Of a DNA stretch of 39,500 bases, positions 7,461 through 17,000 are shown piece by piece; position 1 is the first letter of the stretch; every line of letters begins with the position of its first letter. The notes under the pieces were generated by a model, which saw only the letters and a program-made list of their open reading frames with translations, was not told the DNA's origin and made no database searches. A program made the translations under genes and the position numbers. Origin of the DNA: Candidatus Kapaibacterium sp. (lineage in GTDB: Bacteria; Bacteroidota; Ignavibacteria; Kapaibacteriales; HRBIN21); assembly GCA_938084565.1 (NCBI GenBank), contig CALKEU010000002.1, positions 1-39,500 of the forward strand. Direction: 5' to 3'.

Positions 7461-8987
7461 TCACGGTTGTTTGCGAAGTTGATCGGCACGGTTATAGTAC
7501 TGCTGTGCCTTTGCTTTATCTCCACGGCGGGCATAGACGCCGCCGAGCAGTTCGTAATAGCGCGGCTGTGTAGCAAAGAGCGGCTCCAGCTGCTCCAGTT
7601 CGGCAAGCAGACGCGCAAGCCGCTGGGGCTCGGGGAGGACTTCGTAGATATTGACCAATTGCTCGAGTACGGCGAACTCATCGCGATGGGTAGGGAGCTG
7701 TCGATAGCGTTCGAAGAGCTCGGCCGCACGGCGTAGGAGCGGCACATAGCGCTCACGCTGCTCCTGGTAGCGAGGATTCTGCCGGCGCTTCTCGAGCTCC
7801 TCTTGCTGCAGCTTACTCGCCCAGTTCTTATAGGCAACGGCTCCGTTGAAGAGCCCAAGCTCGTTGGTGGGTTCCTTCTGCAGGAGTTCCTCATAAGCAC
7901 GGACGGCCTCTTCATACCGCTCCAGCTTCGTCAGCGCAATAGCGTACTGGAGCTGGTAGTTGGGCTTATCGGGGTGCTCGTGCTGGAGCTGTTGCAGTAG
8001 GCTCAGCAACTCCTGCGTGCGCCCTTGTCGGTCATAGATTTCGAGCAAGAGATTCATGCCCTGTTCGTGGCCGGGGCTGAGCCGTAAGAGGTCATTTGTG
8101 TAAGCGAGCGCTCCTTCTAGCTCGCCTCGGTCGAGCAGAGCAATAGCGGCAGCGGCCAGAGGCTGGAGCATGAGCCGGGTGTACCGCTCTCGCTCCGCTT
8201 CAGTCCAATTCTGCGGCGGCCGATAGCGCCATCCCTCCACACGGGCCTCGCTCCCGGCCGTGGCGGCCGAGAAAACATACAGCGGCTGCCCATCGATGAG
8301 CCAGCGATCGATGAAGAGCGTATCGCTTTCGGCCACCACCGTGCGGCTGGCCACCGGTGAGCCAAGGCGCTGGAGGAGCTCTGCTCGCAAGAGCCCGAAC
8401 GTTACCCCCGTGCGCTGAGTCGCCTCCAATAGCGGCTCAATGAGCTCCCGATAGCGCGCAAAGCTCTGGAGGGCTGCTACTGTATCCCCAGCTACCTCCT
8501 GTACAACGCCCAGCAAGCCATATGCGTCCGGAACATCGGGTTTGAGCTCAATGGCTAGCTGCAGACGCTGGCTCACTGCCTCTAGCTGGTCGGCCGTAGG
8601 CTTCTGGACCCCAGCCAGAGCGTTGTACTGCAGGATGGCGTCATTGTACGAGGCAACCCACAGGGCCAACTCCTCAGCTGCAATCTGCTCCCGCCACCGC
8701 CCTGTCACATCCTGGCGGCGCGCCGCGCGAAGAGCCTGGAGAGCCGCAGCATACTCTCGCTGCACCTCCCGCCGAACCTGCGCCAGCAGGAGCCAGGCCT
8801 CAATGTTGGAGGGATTCTTCTGCGTTTCCAGCTCAAGATTGCGCACAGCCTTCGGATAGTCACGCTGCCCGAGCGCAATTTTGGCCGTCGTAAACTCCGG
8901 CGAAGCACAGTGGAAATTCACCACCGCTACCACCCCGAGTACAGCCCCAAGCGCTCCCATGCGCACCATTGCCTCTCCCGTCTCCAT
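7461..8987 (-). CDS. TPR-repeat lipoprotein
   Basis: A 508-residue protein. The start at 8987 is preceded by GGAG at a 7-base distance; the ATGs at 8969 and 8960 are alternatives. Residues 1-30 form a signal sequence ending in NFHC, a possible lipobox, so the protein is probably lipid-anchored in the periplasm. Tetratricopeptide-like helix pairs follow (for example AWLLLAQVRREVQREYAAAL, YELLGGVYARRGDKAKAQQY), both near the N-terminus and over the C-terminal half; the middle part has fewer clear repeats. TPR proteins are assembly scaffolds; no partner can be read from the sequence. It stands between NhaD and DUF3467 in the same direction. Confidence 0.8.
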   Translation of the reverse strand: METGEAMVRMGALGAVLGVVAVVNFHCASPEFTTAKIALGQRDYPKAVRNLELETQKNPSNIEAWLLLAQVRREVQREYAAALQALRAARRQDVTGRWREQIAAEELALWVASYNDAILQYNALAGVQKPTADQLEAVSQRLQLAIELKPDVPDAYGLLGVVQEVAGDTVAALQSFARYRELIEPLLEATQRTGVTFGLLRAELLQRLGSPVASRTVVAESDTLFIDRWLIDGQPLYVFSAATAGSEARVEGWRYRPPQNWTEAERERYTRLMLQPLAAAAIALLDRGELEGALAYTNDLLRLSPGHEQGMNLLLEIYDRQGRTQELLSLLQQLQHEHPDKPNYQLQYAIALTKLERYEEAVRAYEELLQKEPTNELGLFNGAVAYKNWASKLQQEELEKRRQNPRYQEQRERYVPLLRRAAELFERYRQLPTHRDEFAVLEQLVNIYEVLPEPQRLARLLAELEQLEPLFATQPRYYELLGGVYARRGDKAKAQQYYNRADQLRKQP

Positions 8988-9049
8988 CGGACATCTCCGA
9001 CAGCGCAAAGTTAGGGAAAAGCCTGTGCGTGTCTGCAGAACGGGCCCCG

Positions 9050-10303
9050 TTACAACGCTTTCAGCAAGAGGAAGCAGCCCACCCCAGCCCCGTAGCCCAG
9101 CAGTGCTAGCGGTCCGATGCGCTTCAGGTACCAGAAGAACTCCAATCCCTCCGCATTCATGGCCACCACACCCGCAGCCGAGCCAATGACAAGGATACTC
9201 CCGCCCGTCCCTACCGCATATGCCAGCAGCATCCACAGCCAGTGGTCAGGTGGATAAGTAGCAGCGTACATCTTCATGGCCAGAGCCGTCAGCGGTACAT
9301 TATCTACCACCGCTGACACAAGCCCCAGAAAGCTAAGGGCAAGCTCCTTTGCCGGCACCAGCCGATCCAGCACCCCGGCCAGCTTGACTAAGACGTGCCC
9401 CGTCTCCAGAGCATCCACCGCCAGCAGAATTCCGACGAAGAAGAGGAGGCTACTGAGATCGACACCCCGCAGAGCCGTCTGCACCTCCAGATGTTGCCGA
9501 TGGCGTCGGTGCAAGAGCTCCGTCACCACCCAGAGCAGCCCCACTGCCCCAAAGGCTCCAAATACCGGCGGGAGACCGGTCAGCGTGTGAATGAGCGGTA
9601 TTGCCAGCAATCCCCCGAGGCCAACGGCTAGCACGATGCCCGCATGCGGTTCTGGCGCCGGGAACGGAGGCCGCAGCGCTGGAGCCTCAGACCGCACCCA
9701 GGGGAGGATCACTGCCACAGGAAGGAGTGCTGATACCAATGCCGGCAGAAAGAGCGCCCGCACGAGTGGCCCAGCGTGGATATGTCCCCCAATCCAGAGC
9801 ATCGTCGTCGTCACATCCCCAATCGGTGACCACGCTCCCCCAGCATTGGCAGCAATGATTATTAGGCCTACCAGGAGCGTCCGCAACGACTGTTGCTCCG
9901 GCATGAGCCCTCGGAGAAGCGCCACCATGACAAGCGTCGTGGTCACATTATCAATGACAGCCGAAAGCGCAAAAGTGAGCAGGACCACCGCAAGGGGTAA
10001 CCACTGACGGGGCACCCTGTCCAGCCACCGAGCTAAGTACAGAAACCCCTGATGAGCCCGGATGGTCTCCACAATCGTCATGGCGCAGAGGACAAAAAAG
10101 ACGATGGCAGCAATGTCGGCAACATGGGCGCTGAGCGCCGCCACTAGCTCTCGATGCAGCGAATTCACAAAGAGGATTCCCCAGCAGAGGACCCCCATGA
10201 GCAGTGCAATGGCACTCTTGTTAACCCCCAGCGGAGCCTCGAGAGCAATGAGTGCATAGCCTATCACAAAGCACAGCACAAGCCCCCACGACGCAGAGTC
10301 CAT
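9050..10303 (-). CDS. nhaD: NhaD-type Na+/H+ antiporter
   Basis: A 417-residue inner-membrane protein with about 11-13 hydrophobic segments. It carries two NhaD hallmark stretches: SAVIDNVTTT followed by AANAGGAWSPIGDVTTTMLW, and in the second half SAVVDNVPLTALAMKMY followed by GTGGSILVIGSAAGVVAMN. The family exchanges sodium (or lithium) for protons at alkaline pH. The start at 10303 has an AGGGAG sequence just upstream; the upstream frame to 10375 lies inside the FAH gene and adds no membrane segment. It is 10 bases from the FAH gene. Confidence 0.92.
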   Translation of the reverse strand: MDSASWGLVLCFVIGYALIALEAPLGVNKSAIALLMGVLCWGILFVNSLHRELVAALSAHVADIAAIVFFVLCAMTIVETIRAHQGFLYLARWLDRVPRQWLPLAVVLLTFALSAVIDNVTTTLVMVALLRGLMPEQQSLRTLLVGLIIIAANAGGAWSPIGDVTTTMLWIGGHIHAGPLVRALFLPALVSALLPVAVILPWVRSEAPALRPPFPAPEPHAGIVLAVGLGGLLAIPLIHTLTGLPPVFGAFGAVGLLWVVTELLHRRHRQHLEVQTALRGVDLSSLLFFVGILLAVDALETGHVLVKLAGVLDRLVPAKELALSFLGLVSAVVDNVPLTALAMKMYAATYPPDHWLWMLLAYAVGTGGSILVIGSAAGVVAMNAEGLEFFWYLKRIGPLALLGYGAGVGCFLLLKAL

Positions 10304-10313
10304 CACTCCCTGC

Positions 10314-11327
10314 TCACGCCCCTGCCTCAACGCTATCCAGCACAACTCTGTTGCGGAGCACCCCCAGCCGCTCAATGGTCAGCTCTACTGTATCGCCAGG
10401 CTGCAACCATCGCGGTGGCGAAAAGACCCCCGAACCATTGAGTTCCAAGAGGCAACCTGTACCGCAGGTGCCCGAACCGATAACATCGCCCGGGTAAAGC
10501 CACACACCGTAGCTGGCGCGCTCGATAATCTGGGCAAATGTCCATGCCATATGACTGAGCCGATCCTGCGACACCACCTCCCCGTTCAGAGAAGCTTGCA
10601 TGGTCAAGTCGTAGTGATTCCCGTGCGGACCCGGCAGAATGCGGTCGGCCAGCTCGTCAGGGGTGACCAGCCACGGCCCCAGCGAGGTTGCAAAATCTTT
10701 CCCCTTGGCCGGGCCTAGATTGAGCTTCATCTCCTGGGCTTGGAGCCCGCGGGCACTCCAGTCGTTCATGATCGTGAAGCCTGCAATGAAGCTATCCGCC
10801 ACGCTGGCCGGGATATTCTTCCCAGCCTTACCGATGACGATGGCACACTCGAGCTCAAAATCCAGCTGTTCCAGATGGCGAGGTTGGACAACCACTGGCC
10901 CAGGCCCCGTGACAGCCCAGTGATTGCTGAAGTAGAACACCGGAAAGAGATCGTACTCCGGAATCATCGGCAACCCGCGACTGCGGCGTGCTGCCTCAAC
11001 ATGCTGCCGAAAGGCATAGCCATCGCGGAGCGAACGGGGCTGCAGAGGCGCTTCCACCGTTACCGCCTCTAAGGGGAAACTGACCCCATCCTGCTGCAAT
11101 TCCGCTTCCCGCCCAGCCGCCCACTCCTGTAGGCGGCGCAACTCGTCGAGAGCAACCTCCCACACGTCCAAAAGCCCGATCATGGTGGAGGGCAGCGCAG
11201 ACACCCGGCCCCCCTCCCCATGGCGGTAAGCCAGTTCATAGGCAGCAGCAATATCGAGCACATATCCCGTCTCGCTCAGCAACGCGGCCCGCACGCACGG
11301 CCCAATACGGTACGAGAGCAGCTTCAT
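10314..11327 (-). CDS. Fumarylacetoacetate hydrolase family protein
   Basis: A 337-residue member of the FAH superfamily. The core contains DFELECAIVIGKAGKN (metal-binding glutamates), GFTIMNDWSARGLQ (metal-binding aspartate), the KGKDFATSLGPWLVT strand and the C-terminal PGDVIGSGTCGTG loop. Members hydrolyse or decarboxylate beta-diketo acids using Mg or Mn ions. The exact substrate cannot be told, and no aromatic-degradation genes are nearby. The start at 11327 has GGGAG nine bases upstream; a GTG at 11348 is possible but adds only seven residues. Confidence 0.88.
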   Translation of the reverse strand: MKLLSYRIGPCVRAALLSETGYVLDIAAAYELAYRHGEGGRVSALPSTMIGLLDVWEVALDELRRLQEWAAGREAELQQDGVSFPLEAVTVEAPLQPRSLRDGYAFRQHVEAARRSRGLPMIPEYDLFPVFYFSNHWAVTGPGPVVVQPRHLEQLDFELECAIVIGKAGKNIPASVADSFIAGFTIMNDWSARGLQAQEMKLNLGPAKGKDFATSLGPWLVTPDELADRILPGPHGNHYDLTMQASLNGEVVSQDRLSHMAWTFAQIIERASYGVWLYPGDVIGSGTCGTGCLLELNGSGVFSPPRWLQPGDTVELTIERLGVLRNRVVLDSVEAGA

Positions 11328-11354
11328 GGCACGGCACTCCCTTCCCACTCTCTA

Positions 11355-12806
11355 CTAACGTTGCATGGCATGGCGGAGCGACAAGACCCCAATACCCCCG
11401 AACCCCAGCATGAACAGCACCTGGAATGGCAGAGCTGCAAGCTCTACATGGTAGAGCGAAATCCCCAGACCAACCAGGAAGTAGAGCCCTAGCAGCAGCT
11501 CCACGAAGACCTGGAAATGTAGCTGGCGCGGGACATAACGCTTGTCCTGCCACCGATCTGCCGGTGTCAGAACGTGATACTTGGGCGTGCGCACAAACTC
11601 CGTACGCTTGCCCAGCAATGCCTCAATGACCGCACGCGTGTTGTTGACGGCAAATCCCATGCTACCGGCCAGGAAGATGGGAAAGAGCAGAAGGCGGCGC
11701 TGCCAGTCCCAGTGAATGGCCCGCTGAGCATAGAGGTAGAAGAGAAAGGTGCCGATGGCCCCCAGAACGAAGACGGACAACGCCGTAAAGTACCCATCAT
11801 AGCCCTGCAGCGTATTCTTCAAGATGACGATTGGCACGTTCAGCACCGCCACCAAGAGGATGAAGGGGAAGACGATGTTGCTGGTCAGGTGGACCGTGGC
11901 CTCCGCCTTGAGGCGGAAGGGAAGCCGCGCACGCCAGAGAGTCGGGAGGAGCTTGCGCGCAACTTCAATAGCCCCCTTCGTCCAGCGGTATTGCTGGAGC
12001 TTGAGTGCGTTGATATCGACGGGAAGCTCCGCCGGGGTCGTTACATCGGGCAAGAAGATGAAGCGCCACCCACGCAGCTGCGCCCGGTAGCTTAGATCGA
12101 GATCCTCTGCTAACGTGTCCGTATGCCAGTTGCCAGCATCCAGGATGCACTGCCGACGCCAGACACCGGCGGTGCCGTTGAAGTTGATGAAGAAACCTGC
12201 CCGGAAACGCACGTTCTGCTCCATGGCGAAGTGGCCATCGAGCGAGAGCGCTTGTGCCTGTGTCAGGAAGGAGTAGTCAGCGTTCAGATGCTCCCAGCGC
12301 GTCTGTACCATACCAACGCGCGGGTCAGCAAAGTAGGGCAGGGTCTTCTGCAGAAAATCGGGCTTCGGGACGAAGTCAGCATCGAAGATGGCGATGAACT
12401 CCCCACGGCAGCGCTCAAGACCATAGCGGAGGGCACCAGCTTTGTAGCCCTGACGGGTCCCGCGCCGCACGTGCTCAATGCAGAACCCCTGTGCTCGGTA
12501 CTCGGCACAGAGCCGTTCCAGGAGTGCTGTGGTCTCGTCGGTGGAATCGTCCAGGACCTGGATTTCGAGACGGTCTCGAGGGTAGTCCAAGGAACAGACA
12601 GCCCGCAAGAGGCGCTCGACGACGTAGTACTCGTTGTAGATCGGCAGTTGCACCGTCACCATCGGGAACTCGCTCAGTGGGGGTGGCTGCACCAGAGGCA
12701 GCTTCGTTGTCTTCCAGTGGTAGTAGAGCATGACTACGCTGTGGAGCCCGAAGAAGAGGAGGATGCTCAGTGCAACGACGTAAACCACCAGGAGCACTTC
12801 TTCCAT
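11355..12806 (-). CDS. Cellulose-synthase-like family 2 glycosyltransferase (membrane)
   Basis: A 483-residue processive-type GT2. A membrane helix at about 4-27 is followed by the GT-A domain: VTVQLPIYNE, VLDDSTDET, IAIFDADFVP (DxD), AEDLDLSYR (catalytic TED/AED-type acid) and QQYRW, the signature of beta-glycan synthases such as cellulose synthase and CslA. Four or more helices follow. It resembles the group found widely in Bacteroidota, whose products are mostly unknown. There is no PilZ domain, so direct cyclic-di-GMP control is not apparent. It lies 24 bases after LptE, consistent with an envelope or surface polysaccharide role, but the sugar and product are not inferable. Confidence 0.88.
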   Translation of the reverse strand: MEEVLLVVYVVALSILLFFGLHSVVMLYYHWKTTKLPLVQPPPLSEFPMVTVQLPIYNEYYVVERLLRAVCSLDYPRDRLEIQVLDDSTDETTALLERLCAEYRAQGFCIEHVRRGTRQGYKAGALRYGLERCRGEFIAIFDADFVPKPDFLQKTLPYFADPRVGMVQTRWEHLNADYSFLTQAQALSLDGHFAMEQNVRFRAGFFINFNGTAGVWRRQCILDAGNWHTDTLAEDLDLSYRAQLRGWRFIFLPDVTTPAELPVDINALKLQQYRWTKGAIEVARKLLPTLWRARLPFRLKAEATVHLTSNIVFPFILLVAVLNVPIVILKNTLQGYDGYFTALSVFVLGAIGTFLFYLYAQRAIHWDWQRRLLLFPIFLAGSMGFAVNNTRAVIEALLGKRTEFVRTPKYHVLTPADRWQDKRYVPRQLHFQVFVELLLGLYFLVGLGISLYHVELAALPFQVLFMLGFGGIGVLSLRHAMQR

Positions 12807-12830
12807 GCCGTTGCCCTGCTTGATTCTACC

Positions 12831-13340
12831 TCACCACGCTGACACAATGGCCAGCACAATATCATCGCAGAGCATCTCGAGAGCTTGGAGAATAGCCCGA
12901 TCGCGAGCAGCCTGCCCCCCAGCGACGGGGTAGATATCGGAGCGGACAAATGTGCGCTGCCAGAGCGTACGACGCTTGACGGCATCGTAGAATTCCACCT
13001 CCACGGCTACCTCTGCCCGGCGTTCCCGCTCAATGTCCCCGGGACGGACTGTCAGAGTGAGATCGCTGATGCGCTGCACCCGAACCGCCAGCCGTGCATC
13101 GGCCTCCCCACTGACCAACTGCAACGGCACTTCCTGCTGGAGGCGGCGGGATAGCTGCGTTGCCAAATACTCCCGATACATCGGTACGCCGAACCCACTC
13201 TGATCCACCACGGGAGCCAGTGCGAACGTGCGCAAATGGGCCGGCAACCGGCCCCCAGTAAAGCTATAACAGCTCACCAGGAGGCAACTTACGCACAGAA
13301 TGCTGAGCACGTTCTGAGTACTCTCTGACAGCCCTCTCAT
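12831..13340 (-). CDS. lptE: LptE-like LPS-assembly lipoprotein
   Basis: A 169-residue lipoprotein. The signal sequence ends in LLVSC, the lipobox, and the mature protein starts CYSFTG, the typical beginning of LptE in Bacteroidota and relatives. The rest alternates strands and helices as in LptE, with VPMYREYLATQLSRRLQ and a final helix. LptE plugs the LptD barrel and helps place lipopolysaccharide in the outer leaflet. The start at 13340 forms an ATGA overlap with the MBL stop and has GGAGG four bases upstream. Confidence 0.8.
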   Translation of the reverse strand: MRGLSESTQNVLSILCVSCLLVSCYSFTGGRLPAHLRTFALAPVVDQSGFGVPMYREYLATQLSRRLQQEVPLQLVSGEADARLAVRVQRISDLTLTVRPGDIERERRAEVAVEVEFYDAVKRRTLWQRTFVRSDIYPVAGGQAARDRAILQALEMLCDDIVLAIVSAW

Positions 13341-14026
13341 CCGACCTCCCCGCGCACGAAGGGGTTCTCCCGTCGCTCCTTCCCGATTGTGGTGGGAGGG
13401 CCATGGCCGGGATAGACACGGAAGTCATCCGGCAAGCTCAAGAGCTGCTGGGCAATCGAGCGCAGCAGTTGCTGCAGCTCTCCCCCGGGCAGATCCGTTC
13501 GCCCGATGCTCCCAGCAAAGAGCGTATCGCCAGAGAAGAGGCATCGCCGACGGTGTTCAACCAAACAGATACCCCCTTCGGTATGTCCCGGGGTGTGTCG
13601 CACTTCAAGCTCCCACGCTGTACCAGAGCTCAGATGCTGCCCGTGCTCGAGGAATTCTGCTGCCTCCACCGCTTCAAAAGGCAGCGGTAGCTGCCATAGA
13701 CGCAATTCCACCGGGTCGGAGAGTCGATAGGCATCGGCCCGGTGGATGGCAATGGGAGCCCCCGTCTCACGCTGCAACACTGCTGCATCGGCAATGTGAT
13801 CCCAATGGCCGTGTGTGAGGAGGATCCGGCTAATCCGAACCCCATACTGACGCGCCAGCGCCACGTACTGCTCAGCGCTCCCCATCGGGACATCCACCAC
13901 CCAGGCCTGGCCAGCGGCCCGATCCAGCAAGAAATACCCGACGGTAGCCGCCGGCCCCGCCTCTACCGCCATCAGATCCGGCATCAACACGGTAACTTCC
14001 GTCGGCTGCCAGAATTCCCACATCAT
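13337..14026 (-). CDS. MBL-fold hydrolase, glyoxalase II-like
   Basis: A 229-residue metallo-beta-lactamase-fold protein. The metal motif THGHWDH gives His72, His74, Asp76 and His77; further ligands are His148 in TPGHTEG and Asp167 in FSGDTLF. The C-terminal YPGHGP supplies the last histidine. This pattern fits the hydroxyacylglutathione hydrolase-like group, which cleaves thioesters or related small molecules in the cytoplasm. The start at 14026 (tandem ATGATG) overlaps the stop of the T9SS cargo gene; the longer upstream frame lies inside that gene. Confidence 0.88.
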   Translation of the reverse strand: MMWEFWQPTEVTVLMPDLMAVEAGPAATVGYFLLDRAAGQAWVVDVPMGSAEQYVALARQYGVRISRILLTHGHWDHIADAAVLQRETGAPIAIHRADAYRLSDPVELRLWQLPLPFEAVEAAEFLEHGQHLSSGTAWELEVRHTPGHTEGGICLVEHRRRCLFSGDTLFAGSIGRTDLPGGELQQLLRSIAQQLLSLPDDFRVYPGHGPPTTIGKERRENPFVRGEVG

Positions 14027-17000
14027 GGAGGGCCGATGAGCACGAGCGTTGTCCGAATCTCGGTTGGCGTGCGCAAGAGCAGCACATACGCTCCGGCGGC
14101 CAGTCCATCGAGAGACCACTGGCGCTGATGGAGGCCTGGGGCTGACTGGCTCCACTGCGCCTGCCACAGGCACCGCCCATCGAGCGCATGGAGTGCCAGC
14201 CGGTACAGCCCTTGTTCGACCGTCTGGGTGCCTACTGTAATCCCCCCTGCCTGTGCCGATGCCCACAGAGCAACCTGTCCAACGGGGCGGAGCAGTCGCG
14301 CTCCCCCTTCCCTGCATATCCCCGTAAGCCGGAGGCGCCCATCGGTGCGCTGCGTCCGCATGCTCAAAATCCCATCATCCCAGAAAAACCGCACAAGGCG
14401 CAAGGGGGACTCTTCCTCGCTGCCCAGCAGAACATCCCCAATGAGCTCAGTCACAATGCCGGAATCGGCCAGCGGGACATTCTCTACACGAAAGCTGGCG
14501 CGCGCCCACCGACCGGACATCTCCTGTCGGAGCAACTGTCCGCGACTTACCCCCCGCAACAGGAAGAGGCTCGGTTCGTATTCGAGCTCGAACTCCGCAC
14601 TCCGTAGCCCCCCGTCGAAATCCGCAGGGGACAGCGCTACCCAGAGGGGAAGGCGCACGAGGCGCTGCCAGGGTGCAACCTGCGTATCGGGCAACCAAAC
14701 GTGGATCTCGAATGCCTCGGCAGCAATGCCACGCAGCACCAGTGCCCGCTCATCAGCACAGGGGTGGCTGAGCCAGAGGCGGAGCGTATCGGTCTGTATC
14801 CCAGGCTGCAGTGGCGCAAATTCCACCCCAAGACTCAAGCTCTCCTGCGGGGCCAGAAGGCGCGGAAGCTCAGCTACTGCACTCAAGCGAAAGTCCTGCC
14901 CACGCTGGAGACGTACACTATCCAGCCCGAGCGGGAGCACTCCACGGTTGCTCAGGACGAGAGTCTGCCGAGCTACGGTCCCAACGAAAGTCGTCCCAAA
15001 CTCGACGTGCGCTGGGGCTCCTAAGAGAGGTGTCTGCCGCCTTCCGTGGAGAAGAATTTCCAGCACCAGCAGCTCTAGGCCGAGCCGCACACGGAGCTGC
15101 ATCCGTGCGTACTTCTCTCCATCAGGGGCCCTCAGGGGACGGAAGAACACCGCATAGCGGCCACTTCCCCCGGGGGCAATGCCTGCCGGCAGTGGCGGTA
15201 GCTCCACGGCAAACAGTTCAGCATCCGGACCCGTCAGCGAGGCTGCCAGCAGCCAGAGCGTATCTGCCGTGCCATTGTCGATGCGCAGCGTATCAACCCC
15301 CTCACGGCAGAAGGGGAGTGCCCCGAAGTCGAGGGCCGAGCGATACGACAGCCCTTCCCCGACGATGGTCGCCTGAAGCCGCACGCGATGCGTGTCCGGA
15401 CATGGATCGGAGACCATGAAAGCCAGCTCTGCCTCGAGCGGTCCCAGGCGCTGCGGTGCAAGCGTTATGGTGAAACTCTGCTCCCCCGAGGCAGGGATCA
15501 CAGCCGTCTGCGGCGTGACGCTCACATCGGGATGAGAACTCACAACTGCCTGAATCGTCAGCGGGCGCAGCAGCAGGTTCCGCCCCACCAGGCTCTGTTG
15601 GACGGTCTGCCCATAGCGGAGGGTACCCATCGTCAGGGCCGCCGGAATTGCCACAAACGGTGCAACACGTTCGGCGCGAATTCCAACCGTCAAACTCGAG
15701 TCATCCTCGAGGGTCAGGACAAGCTGCGCCGTGCGCACCCCGGGCTCTCCGCGGGGAAGGAGCTGCAGAACATACGCCACGGAATCGCCCGGCAGTACTT
15801 CCCTCGGCACTGCAGGCTGCAGGAAGAGGGCAAATTCGGCAGCGTCTGTGCCCACCACACTAGCAGGCCGGAGGATGCGCACCGGTACCGAGCCGACATT
15901 GAGGAGCCACACCGTGTCGAGAGGGGTACTACAGCGACTCACTACGCCGAAGTCAATCTGCTGCGGCCGAACCTGCACAGCCTTCCGAATTCCGACACCG
16001 CTGAGCAGCAGGCGCGCCGTATCCGGACAGGCCGAGTCAGCCCGCTGCGCTCCAATCACCAGCTCCGCAGCATCGGGTCGTGCTGCTGTCGGCGTATAAC
16101 GCAGATGGATTTCCAACTCTTGCTGCGGCAGAAGGCGCAGCGGCGGCTGCGGGCGGAGCTGGACGATTTCAAACGGCTGCGTAAGGCTTGGCACCTCAGG
16201 TATCCAAGCTGCAGCATAGCCCCGATTGCGCAGTATCACGGTCAGCTGTGCACTCGTCCCGAGAGGGACAGCACCAAATTGCCCAGAACCATGCCACTCC
16301 AGCTGCGTCAGCAGTCCAGAAGCCGAGAGCCGAACCGTATCGGCATACCCACACTCGGCCTCCTCTACAACGAGCATACCCGACACCGTCCCCAGGAAGC
16401 CTGCCTGGCATCGTACGGTCAAGACCGCTCGTTCCCCCGGCGGCACGCTCAAAGCCGTAGCAGGCTCCACACTCCAGAGAGCAGCTCCGACAAGGCGCGG
16501 TGGCCTAAAGCGGAGGGGCCGGCTCGAAGTGTTCACCACTGCCACCACAGCCGCCCGCTCTTCCCGAGGGCACAGCACCCCGAAATCGTAGTCTCGCAGC
16601 GGGGTGTTGCCATCGGTGAGCACAAAGCTCACCGTATCCTTGACGGCGCTGTAGGTAATTCGCCAGGGGGAGCCAGCCCCGAGCGTGTCCGTATGAAAGA
16701 GCAGCAGCTCGTCCTGAAAGCTCCCCACCGATGCCGGCGCCCGAAAGACAACGACGCACCGTAGTGAATCCCCCGGCCGCAGCACGAGCGGAAAAGCCCC
16801 CATCGGCGGCGCCACAAGCTGGAATCCCTGGTCACCCCGCGTAAATCCGGCCCAGCGAATCTCCAACTGCCCATCACCCAGATTCGCAATAGTTACCGTG
16901 TCCCAGCGCTCAGCTCCGGCACACAACACCGTATCGAGTGCTCGCGCCCTCGGGGCGCTCAGCCGTGGAAGCTTCGCAACAGTGAGGATGCGCGCCGAAG

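Noticed and set aside
7451-7915. Longer start for the DUF3467 protein
   Set aside because: The extra part is a low-complexity shadow of the TPR gene in another frame.
14228-16764. Long plus-strand frames (309 and 458 residues) opposite the T9SS cargo gene
   Set aside because: They are Arg/Ser/Pro-rich shadows with no domain resemblance and no ribosome site; the minus-strand protein is clearly modular.
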